Shown one piece after another: positions 57,346 to 64,000 of a stretch of DNA of 64,000 nt. The translations under genes were made by a program, and so were the position numbers. The notes below the pieces were generated by a model. That model had not been told where the DNA came from. It was given only the letters and a program-made list of their open reading frames with translations, and searched no databases. Each line of letters opens with the position of its first letter. Position 1 is the first letter of the stretch. Origin of the DNA: CBDBCU01 sp965203435 (GTDB taxonomy: Bacteria > Chloroflexota > Dehalococcoidia > Lucifugimonadales > UBA3495); contig CBDBCU010000003.1 in the NCBI GenBank assembly GCA_965203435.1, positions 372,001 to 436,000 on the forward strand, in the 5' to 3' direction.

Positions 57346-57714
57346 CTAATCAAGGCGCATCTGCTCCCGCGGCGGCAGTTCCAGATCCACGCCGCCCAAG
57401 GGCTTAAACAGGTTATGGATGGCCGTACCCAGCCCTTTTTGCGGCGGATCCGCCGGCTCCGGTTCGGCCGCCTCCGCCGACTGCTGAATCGAGCAACACC
57501 GCGCCGGCAGTTCCAGCTCAAAGCCGCCGTAAGGCTCCACCAAGTCCCGGATGGCTTGCGCCAGGTTCTGCGGCGGCTTGGGCGGCGGCTCCGGCAAGGC
57601 CGCGGCCAGAATGTTCCGCGCTTCCTGCGCCATCGAGCAGCCGTGTTGGGCGGCTTGAGCGCGCAGCCGGTCTTTAAGGTCAGAGTCCAGGTTGCGGACG
57701 GTGATGCTGGGCAT
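57346..57714 (-). CDS. FitA-like antitoxin with duplicated toxin-binding tail
   Basis: A 122-residue protein. MPSITVRNLDSDLKDRLRAQAAQHGCSMAQEARNIL is a ribbon-helix-helix domain, followed by two copies of a tail motif: NLAQAIRDLVEPYGGFELELP (50-70) and GLGTAIHNLFKPLGGVDLELP (94-114). The same motif occurs once in the adjacent antitoxin. The gene has no toxin of its own and lies 97 bases before the FitA-like antitoxin and VapC. It could bind two toxins, or be an evolutionary fusion. Confidence 0.85.
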   Translation of the reverse strand: MPSITVRNLDSDLKDRLRAQAAQHGCSMAQEARNILAAALPEPPPKPPQNLAQAIRDLVEPYGGFELELPARCCSIQQSAEAAEPEPADPPQKGLGTAIHNLFKPLGGVDLELPPREQMRLD

Positions 57715-57743
57715 TTAAGCGCCTCCCCGGTTTGCTGCCGATT

Positions 57744-57749
57744 ATTATA
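57744..57749 (-). promoter_or_regulatory. Extended -10 promoter of the antitoxin-toxin locus
   Basis: On the minus strand TGGTATAAT, about 30 bases before the ATG at 57714. Confidence 0.5.
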
Positions 57750-57764
57750 CCACGCTTTTTTCCG

Positions 57765-58904
57765 CTAATCCCCGGCGGCGGCCGGCGTGTTTTCCACTTC
57801 CTCCATCAGGGCGGTCAGCATATCGGCTTCCGGCACGACCCGCACCTTTTGCCCCTTGCGGAAAATCACCGCCCGGCCGGCTCCGGCGGCAATGCCCACA
57901 TCGGCATCTTTAGCCTCGCCGGGGCCGTTGACCTCGCAGCCCATCACCGCCACCTTGACCGGCTTATCCCGCTTTTTCAGCAGGGCATCCACCTCGTTAG
58001 CCAGCTGCACCACATCCACATCGGCCCGGCCGCAGCTGGGGCAGGCCACCAGGGTAGCCCCCTTGTTCCGCAGATTCAGGGATTTGAGAATTTCGTAGCC
58101 GGCCGTTACTTCCTCCACCGAATCGCCGCTAAGCGACACCCGGATAGTGTCGCCAATCCCTTCGTAAAGCAGCACGCCCAGGCCCACGGCGGAGCGGATG
58201 GAGCCGGCCTGCACCGTGCCGGCTTCGGTAATGCCCAAGTGCAGGGGATAAGGCACCATCCCGGCCAGGCGGCGGTAGGCTTCCACCGTGGTCGGCACAT
58301 CAAAAGCCTTGAGGGAAATCTTAATCTGGTCAAAATCCTGCTGTTCCAGCAGGCTGATTTCCCACAGGGCGGTGGCTACCATGTGGTCGACGATGCTGTA
58401 TTCCCCGGTCTGAGCTTCGCCGGCTTTGGGCAGTTGATTCACCAGATCCAGATGGCGGGAAAAGCCCCGGGTGCGGCCGATGCCGCCCACCGGCGGCAGG
58501 CTGCCGAAGTTGACGCCGATGCGGATGGGAATGTTGCGTTCCCGGGCCGCCGCCACTACCTGCTTAACCTGCTCGGCGTTCCGCAGATTGCCCGGATTCA
58601 GGCGCAGGCAATCCACTCCGCCGCTGGCGCACTCCAGGGCCAGCTGATAGTGAAAATGGATGTCGGCAATCAGGGGAATCTTAATCCGCTTCTTGATTTC
58701 GGCCATAGCCCGGGCCGCTTCCAAATCGGGAACGGCCGAGCGGATGATGTCGCAGCCGGCTTCCTCCAGCTGGTGGATCTGGCGGACGGTGGCTTTAACA
58801 TCCCGCGTATCGGTCTTGGTCATGGACTGGACGGTAATATCGGCCCCGCCGCCGACCTGGACGCCGCCCACATAAACCGGTTTAGTAACCCGCCGCTGCT
58901 GCAT
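57765..58904 (-). CDS. ispG: 4-hydroxy-3-methylbut-2-enyl diphosphate synthase IspG
   Basis: A 379-residue enzyme of the MEP isoprenoid pathway. The TIM barrel contains VQSMTKTDTRDVKATVRQI, PLIADIHFHYQLAL and RLNPGNL; the C-terminal domain carries the iron-sulfur Cys in LVACPSCGRADVDV and VMGCEVNGPGEAKDADVG. It reduces MEcPP to HMBPP. It belongs to the conserved dxr-rseP-ispG-proS neighbourhood, which is here interrupted on both sides. Confidence 0.96.
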   Translation of the reverse strand: MQQRRVTKPVYVGGVQVGGGADITVQSMTKTDTRDVKATVRQIHQLEEAGCDIIRSAVPDLEAARAMAEIKKRIKIPLIADIHFHYQLALECASGGVDCLRLNPGNLRNAEQVKQVVAAARERNIPIRIGVNFGSLPPVGGIGRTRGFSRHLDLVNQLPKAGEAQTGEYSIVDHMVATALWEISLLEQQDFDQIKISLKAFDVPTTVEAYRRLAGMVPYPLHLGITEAGTVQAGSIRSAVGLGVLLYEGIGDTIRVSLSGDSVEEVTAGYEILKSLNLRNKGATLVACPSCGRADVDVVQLANEVDALLKKRDKPVKVAVMGCEVNGPGEAKDADVGIAAGAGRAVIFRKGQKVRVVPEADMLTALMEEVENTPAAAGD

Positions 58905-59110
58905 AACGCTGTCTCTCTCTTTCTCTCTACCGATTTCGGATGGGTGCCGGCCTGATTCGGTCTAATGCCCGGTCAAGCCGGCAAAAGTCCCCCTGCCGGC
59001 CCGGCTTGATTTAATCTAACCCGGTTTAATGCCCGGTCAACCGGCGGCAATAATCTGGAAACAATGTTACACGAAAGGGGGCGGGGATGCTATAGGGCGG
59101 GAAAGGGGAT

Positions 59111-60217
59111 TTACCCCGCTACGATTTCATTCCACGCCTGCTTTAGCGGGAAAGTTGCCGCCGGGTCCGTTTCCAACAGGGAAACATACTCGTTCACGAA
59201 CCCCCGCGTATCCTGAATCAACCGCAGATAATAGCGCAGGGTCGGGGCTATCCCGTTCACGATTAACTGGCAACCGTGGATCTGCGCCACCTGTTGGATG
59301 TCCGGCTCAAACTCGGAATAGTCATCGTGGCGGTAGGTAGTCAGCAGATAAAACCGGCTAACCGGCGTAGTCCGCAACTTCTCGAAAGAGGTCTGAATCA
59401 AGCTGCTGGTGATGGGGATGTTGTGCTTGATTTCGTAGCCCTCAAACAGGGTGTCGTTGCCGTCCAGGATGTGGATGTCGCCAATCAAATCGGTACGCCG
59501 GTCGGCGGCGGTGTGGGATTCCAGCGGCAACAGGGTACAACCCTGGTAACGGGAAGTTTCCCGCACCAGCAGGCGCAAAACGGCGTCAATGGCTAGTACC
59601 GGCAGGCGGGACGCGCCGCTGTAGGGGGCGTTGAAATGCCGGCTTACCCGGTCAACGATCTGGCCCACCGACAAATTAACCGGGCGGGACAAAACCAGGT
59701 TGGCGTTCCGGTCCCGGTACTCAATCAGCCCGATAAACAGAGCAATCAGGACGCTTTCCGCCGCCAAGCCCTGATTCTGCACTCCGTCAATCAGATGCAG
59801 GAAAGCCGCTTTTACCGCGGCGGGGCGGATGTTGCCCGGATAGTTCAGGGCATAGGGGTTTGCCTGCTCCAGGGAGCGGGTCAGCCAACCGGAGCCGGCT
59901 TGCATATACGGAAAATTCTGCTCGCGCAGAAACGGAGTAACCACCCGCGAGTCCAGCCCGCGGCCGCTGAAACCGCCGGGCAACTGCATTTGATGCTGGC
60001 GAATGTCCTGCCCCGGGTCAAACAGTTTCCGCACAAGCAAGGTAATCAGCACCGCCAGGACGCCGCGATTCCCTTCCTGATGGGCGATGATAACCTGGCA
60101 ATGGCCGGCGTAAGGCTCCGGCAAGGCCGGCTGCGCCGCGCCCTCTTGATGCCAAGCCAAGGCCCGGCGGTAAATCCGCTCCAGCAGTTCCTGCTCCGTC
60201 AGTTGTTCCGCAGCCAT
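59111..60217 (-). CDS. Restriction endonuclease candidate, type II
   Basis: A 368-residue protein with AGGAG before the ATG. The second half has D247 in DLIGDIHIL and E262-x-K264 in GYEIKHNIPIT, a PD-(D/E)xK catalytic core followed by SSLIQTSFEKLRTTPVSRFYLLTTY. The N-terminal half is helical and probably reads DNA. It lies 38 bases after an N4-cytosine-type methyltransferase gene, the normal pair. The SacI family is one possible home, but I cannot confirm it. Confidence 0.8.
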   Translation of the reverse strand: MAAEQLTEQELLERIYRRALAWHQEGAAQPALPEPYAGHCQVIIAHQEGNRGVLAVLITLLVRKLFDPGQDIRQHQMQLPGGFSGRGLDSRVVTPFLREQNFPYMQAGSGWLTRSLEQANPYALNYPGNIRPAAVKAAFLHLIDGVQNQGLAAESVLIALFIGLIEYRDRNANLVLSRPVNLSVGQIVDRVSRHFNAPYSGASRLPVLAIDAVLRLLVRETSRYQGCTLLPLESHTAADRRTDLIGDIHILDGNDTLFEGYEIKHNIPITSSLIQTSFEKLRTTPVSRFYLLTTYRHDDYSEFEPDIQQVAQIHGCQLIVNGIAPTLRYYLRLIQDTRGFVNEYVSLLETDPAATFPLKQAWNEIVAG

Positions 60218-60254
60218 TTCCCCGTCTCCTTGCCGGCCCGCTGCGGTAGCAGCG

Positions 60255-61304
60255 CTACCGCAACTCTGGATTTTCCATAACCCGGCAAACCCGTTCCAAA
60301 GCGGAATCGCAGTATTCCCGGCTGATGTCGATGCCGGCGCAGCTGCGGCCCTCCAGCAACGCCGCCACCATCGTTGAGCCGCTGCCCATATAAGGATCCA
60401 GCACCAGACCCTCCGGGGGGCAGAGTAGCCGGATGATTTCCCGAATTACCTGCACCGGAAATATGGCCGGGTGTCCGTTGCCGGGCAAACTTTCTACCGG
60501 GCTTTCAATCACATCCCGTTTCAGCGATTGGCCGGAAATGCGGATGATGGTGAACCCGTCCCGCTCAATGTGCATCTTGCGCCCGCCATCCCGCCCGCCA
60601 TAAGCCGGGGCGTGAATTCCCCGTATTTTCATTCGGAAACTATGAATGACGCCATCCCACACGTCGGCAATGACTTGGTCGAGGGCTTGATGGGCAGCGC
60701 GGCGTTCCGCCGCCGTCAACGCCGACGAATCAATCATTTGCCGGTACTGGCTGCCCAATTTGCGGCTAGGCGTATGGCGCGGCGTCGGCTCCCCGGGCTG
60801 AAAGGCATCCCGGTCATAATAGTAACCGCTGCTCAGGGCAAAGTGAAAAAAGGGCTCGGTGCTGACGGTCAAGCGGCGGTTGAACTGATGCGGCGTCGGA
60901 TTGCGCTTAATCCAGGTAATAGCGTTGACCAGCCGCAGGTCGAACTCATCCAGAACTTTCAGGGCAAACCGATAGGGGACAAGTTGCAAACTGCCGTCAA
61001 CAATCTTGTCGCCCATATTATAGACAATGCTGCCGGTGGGTTTTACCACCCGCGCCAACTGCCGGAAAGCGCCGAGGATGTTGTCCAGGTATTCCGCCAC
61101 CGTCTCCTCGTTGCCCAGGCCCACGGTGGAGTATTCTCGTTGGGCGAAGTAGGGCGGCGAGGTTAGGACCAGGTCCACGGAATCCGCGGGCAGCTCCAGC
61201 AGCGCCTCCCGATTGTCGCCGCAGGTCAAGGCATACTGCGCCCCGTTATGCTCAAAGGCGACTTGTGGCTTGCCGTCAACTTCTCGCGGCAACAGGCTGG
61301 TCAT
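60255..61304 (-). CDS. DNA methyltransferase, probably N4-cytosine
   Basis: A 349-residue beta-class methyltransferase with TSPPY (48-52) as catalytic motif, which favours N4-cytosine over N6-adenine modification, and a late AdoMet motif LDPYMGSGSTMVAALLEGRSCAGIDIS. The middle (about 165-245) is a likely target-recognition region. The gene and its restriction partner lie between rseP and ispG, genes that are usually adjacent, and therefore form a clear insertion. Confidence 0.88.
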   Translation of the reverse strand: MTSLLPREVDGKPQVAFEHNGAQYALTCGDNREALLELPADSVDLVLTSPPYFAQREYSTVGLGNEETVAEYLDNILGAFRQLARVVKPTGSIVYNMGDKIVDGSLQLVPYRFALKVLDEFDLRLVNAITWIKRNPTPHQFNRRLTVSTEPFFHFALSSGYYYDRDAFQPGEPTPRHTPSRKLGSQYRQMIDSSALTAAERRAAHQALDQVIADVWDGVIHSFRMKIRGIHAPAYGGRDGGRKMHIERDGFTIIRISGQSLKRDVIESPVESLPGNGHPAIFPVQVIREIIRLLCPPEGLVLDPYMGSGSTMVAALLEGRSCAGIDISREYCDSALERVCRVMENPELR

Positions 61305-61432
61305 TGACTTTCCCCGTCAGTTTCCCGGATGGAATTGCCGGTCAGCATAGCGGCAATGCCGCAATTATTCAACCGCCGAATGTCATCAGGCCGGGCGGTT
61401 ATCGAACAAGGCCGCCGCCCATCCCCCCACCG

Positions 61433-62755
61433 TCACCCCCCCAATACGCTGCCGCCCTGGGCTATCCGCAGGATGTCCTGGTAGGTGATTACTACAATCA
61501 GCCCAATCAGGACGATAAAGCCAATCAGATGCACCATTCCCTCCCGTTCCGGGGGGATGCGCTTGCCGCCGCGGATCCACTCCAACCCGACAAAGACCAG
61601 CCGGCCGCCATCCAGCATCGGGATGGGCAGCAGGTTCAGAATCGCCAGGTTAATGCTGAACAGGATGGTCAGCAGCAGCCAACTCCGCAGGCCGCCCTCC
61701 TGGGTTACTTCTCCGGTTATCTGGGCAATGCCCACCGGCCCCGACAGCTGCGGGGCGCGGGTTCCGGTAATCCACGCCGATATTTCCTGTTGCAGCAGGG
61801 TCAGCATTTCCCAAGTGCTGCCGAAAGCCTGGCCCACCGCCGTCCAGGGCGGCGACCAACGGGTTTCCTCCCGCGGATCGGTCAGCTCAATCTGGATGCC
61901 GGTAGCCCCTTGCCCTTGCGGCGGATTGACCCGCGGCGTCAAGCGGACAATATCAGTACGGCCGCCCCGTTCTACCTGCCATTCCATTTCCGAGCCGGCG
62001 CGCAGGGTAGTAATCCGCACCAGGTCGTTAGCCTGCTCAATATCCCGGCCCCCGGCCACGGTAATAACATCGCCGGGACGGATGCCGGCCGCCAAGGCCG
62101 GGGAATTGTCGGCCACGGCGGTCACCGCCACCCGGCCCAAAGTAACCTGCTGCGGCAGCATAAACAGCAGGGTGAAAGCGACGATGGGAAAGGCGGCGTT
62201 GACCAGGGAGCCGGCGGCCAGGATGATGGCCCGGGGGCCGGGGCCTTTGGCCGCCAGACTGCGCGGCGTGGCCGGATTGTTTTCGCCGGCCAAGCGCACA
62301 AAACCGCCCAAGGGCAGCCAATTCAGCGACCACAACATATCCCTTACTATCAAGGAATTGCCGTCCGCTTGCCGCACTTTGCCCTCGTGCTGCAAGTATT
62401 CATCGCCACCGACTTCCTGCAAGGCCGATTGCCGCCGCCGGGATCCCGGCGGCGGAATTTCAATAGTCCGGGCGACCAGATTGCCAGCGGCGTCCTCGGT
62501 GGAACTTATGCGGACATACTGCCCCGGGCGCAGATCGGCAAGGGATTCCAGTCCGACCAGTTGGGTTTGGCCGTCCAGCAATACCGCCGTTTGGCCGGTG
62601 TAGAAACCCCAGGCCCGGGGCGGATAGCCGATGCCGAACTCCATAACCTTGACGCCAAAGGCTTTGGCCGTGGCAAAGTGGCCCCATTCGTGGATGACCA
62701 CCAGCAGCAGCAGCATTGGCACAAAGGCCAGGATGGCGATAATAACCGTGTCCAT
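61433..62755 (-). CDS. rseP: Site-2 protease RseP (M50)
   Basis: A 440-residue membrane metalloprotease with H22-E23-x-x-H26 in VVIHEWGHFATAKAFG and the third zinc ligand in NLLPIPMLDGGRLVFVGLEW. A PDZ domain with DNSPALAAGIRPGDVITVAGG is between. The region about 70-130 is an extra loop that carries RRRQSALQEVGGDEYL. It cleaves within membranes, for example anti-sigma factors and signal peptides. It sits next to dxr, as in many bacteria. GAGGAAAGG lies before the ATG. Confidence 0.93.
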   Translation of the reverse strand: MDTVIIAILAFVPMLLLLVVIHEWGHFATAKAFGVKVMEFGIGYPPRAWGFYTGQTAVLLDGQTQLVGLESLADLRPGQYVRISSTEDAAGNLVARTIEIPPPGSRRRQSALQEVGGDEYLQHEGKVRQADGNSLIVRDMLWSLNWLPLGGFVRLAGENNPATPRSLAAKGPGPRAIILAAGSLVNAAFPIVAFTLLFMLPQQVTLGRVAVTAVADNSPALAAGIRPGDVITVAGGRDIEQANDLVRITTLRAGSEMEWQVERGGRTDIVRLTPRVNPPQGQGATGIQIELTDPREETRWSPPWTAVGQAFGSTWEMLTLLQQEISAWITGTRAPQLSGPVGIAQITGEVTQEGGLRSWLLLTILFSINLAILNLLPIPMLDGGRLVFVGLEWIRGGKRIPPEREGMVHLIGFIVLIGLIVVITYQDILRIAQGGSVLGG

Positions 62756-62955
62756 TTTTTCAGCCTTTCCTCGTTAAAACTGGGGGGCGCGTTTCCGCTG
62801 ATTGACGCCCGCTCTACCGTCCTTGCCGGCCATCCCCCTACCGTCCTTCCGGCCGCCATTCCCGGGAACTTGCCGGTTCCTGCGGCGGCAAAGTTGCCCG
62901 GGGCGGTATAAACATCATTTGCGGTGGTCATAAATGCGCCAATTTTGCCGGCCGA

Positions 62956-64000
62956 CTACCGGGGCCGCACGGCCGCCACTTCCCGTACCACTTCCCCGGC
63001 TTTGGCGGTGGCCCACGCATCGGCGGCCAGCAATTCCGCTACCGTTGCGCCCGGCGTGGGCTGGTGGGCATCGAGGGTAGCGGCCAGCACCCGGTAAAGG
63101 TCGCCAAAGCCGATTTGTCTTTCCAGAAAGGCAGCGACCGCCACTTCGTCGGCCGCGCTCAACACCGCCGGATAGGTCTGTTCCCGCTGGGCGGCGGCCA
63201 GGGCCAAGCCAAAGCAGGGATAGCGTTCCGTCTCCAGGGGATAAAAATCCAGGCCCTGGGCAATGCCGGTATCCAGCCGGGGGACCAAGCCATCATTAGC
63301 CAACCGGCGGGGATGGAACAGGGCGTACTGAATGGGCAGGCGCATACTGGGCGGCCCCAGCTGGGCTTTCACCGACCCGTCGGCAAACTCTACCATGGAA
63401 TGAATGGAACTTTGCGGATGTATGACCACATCAATGTTGGCCCAGGGGACGCCAAACAGCCAATGGGATTCGATGACCTCAAAGGCTTTGTTAATCAGCG
63501 TAGCCGAATCCACGGTGATTTTCCGACCCATCCGCCAGGTGGGATGCCGCAAAGCCTGCTCCGGGGTAGCCGCCGCTATTTCCGGCAAAGGCGTGTTGCG
63601 GAAGGGGCCGCCGGAGGCGGTGATAATCAGGCGGCTGATGGGATTGTCTTTTTCCCCTTGCAGGCACTGCCAGATGGCGCTGGGTTCGCTGTCCACCGGC
63701 AGGATGACGCCGCCGTATTCGCTTTCGTACTCTTTCAGTAGCGGCCCGGCCATTACGATGGGTTCTTTGTTGGACAGGGCGACGGCTTTGCCGTGCTGCA
63801 AGGCGTTGAGGGTAGGCAGCAGGCCGGCCGCCCCGCTGGTGGCGACCATCACCACATCCACCGCCGCCAAGCCGGCCATATCGGCCATTTGGGTAAAGAC
63901 CGGGCCGGGCGGCAATTCCGCCGGGCCGGCCAACGAATAAATGTGCTGCGGTTGAAACTCGGCAATCTGCTGGCGCAGCAGTTGCCAGTTGGAGCCGGCG
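62956..64000 (-). CDS. dxr: 1-deoxy-D-xylulose 5-phosphate reductoisomerase, 5'-truncated
   Basis: The frame is open to the window edge, so the gene starts upstream; about 347 residues are visible. VATSGAAGLLPTLNALQHGKAVALSNKEPIVMAG, LPVDSEPSAIWQC, ITASGGPFRNTPL, MGRKITVDSATLINKAFEVIE and HPQSSIHSMVEFADGSVKAQLG are the DXR signatures with the metal and substrate ligands. Key residues all appear intact. It makes MEP from DXP and serves the same pathway as ispG nearby. The N-terminal Rossmann motif is outside the window. Confidence 0.95.
   Translation of the reverse strand, partial: AGSNWQLLRQQIAEFQPQHIYSLAGPAELPPGPVFTQMADMAGLAAVDVVMVATSGAAGLLPTLNALQHGKAVALSNKEPIVMAGPLLKEYESEYGGVILPVDSEPSAIWQCLQGEKDNPISRLIITASGGPFRNTPLPEIAAATPEQALRHPTWRMGRKITVDSATLINKAFEVIESHWLFGVPWANIDVVIHPQSSIHSMVEFADGSVKAQLGPPSMRLPIQYALFHPRRLANDGLVPRLDTGIAQGLDFYPLETERYPCFGLALAAAQREQTYPAVLSAADEVAVAAFLERQIGFGDLYRVLAATLDAHQPTPGATVAELLAADAWATAKAGEVVREVAAVRPR

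Overview
The window is GC-rich bacterial DNA with no rRNA, tRNA, integrase or transposase gene that I can recognise. The core gene order on the minus strand at the right end (dxr, rseP, ispG, proS), a glycolate oxidase operon, many secreted proteins with Thr-Pro linkers and very abundant short palindromic repeats fit an uncultivated Chloroflexota (Dehalococcoidia or SAR202-like) genome. That placement is an inference from gene order and style, not from a marker gene.

Layout. 1-8.8 kb: a rhodanese-type protein cut by the window edge, a cupin, a frameshifted secreted protein, a sulfite-oxidase-like molybdoenzyme, and a two-component system (response regulator, kinase) translationally coupled to a secreted Ig-like protein. 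8.8-18.7 kb: a methyltransferase-HNH fusion, DUF2442/DUF4160 and DUF433/DUF5615 small gene pairs, selB, a serine dehydrogenase-type protease, an AlkD-like repair protein, and an RCC1-repeat lipoprotein. 19-24 kb: glycolate oxidase glcD-glcE-glcF, with a DNA methyltransferase gene embedded between glcD and glcE. 24-28.4 kb: a BcgI-like restriction-modification operon (nuclease-methyltransferase fusion, frameshifted specificity subunit, HEPN protein). 28.4-42.8 kb: an orphan sensor, a NYN nuclease, a class V aminotransferase that could use the glyoxylate made by glcDEF, a second HEPN protein, a short-chain dehydrogenase-like protein, an intact paralogue of the frameshifted secreted protein, a TIR protein, an antiporter, a secreted trypsin-like protease, a peroxiredoxin and a haloacid dehalogenase.

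43-45.2 kb: a second restriction-modification operon whose methyltransferase resembles DpnA (GATC), preceded by a cluster of three GATC sites. 45.2-52.7 kb: a cobalamin nucleotide-loop block (pduX-like, cobU, cobQ and probably a frameshifted cobC-like phosphatase) interrupted by a perfect 523-bp tandem triplication of a hicB-hicA toxin-antitoxin unit and by lone HicB-like genes. 53-64 kb: three tandem RDD membrane proteins, proS, a VapC toxin with two FitA-like antitoxins (one with a duplicated toxin-binding tail), ispG, a third restriction-modification pair wedged between ispG and rseP, and a partial dxr.

The intergenic DNA is dominated by three repeat families: (A) inverted pairs of a short REP around TTCCCGCGTAAGCGGGAA, about 100 bp; (B) about 93-bp hairpins with 29-bp arms; (C) a 28-bp palindrome-like unit around CTCATCCTGAACTTGTTG, often clustered. 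The strongest theme is defence and addiction: five DNA methyltransferases, three restriction systems, two HEPN proteins, a TIR protein and at least six toxin-antitoxin-like loci in 64 kb. Three genes carry single-base frameshifts, two of them in G homopolymers, so either phase variation or residual assembly error must be considered.
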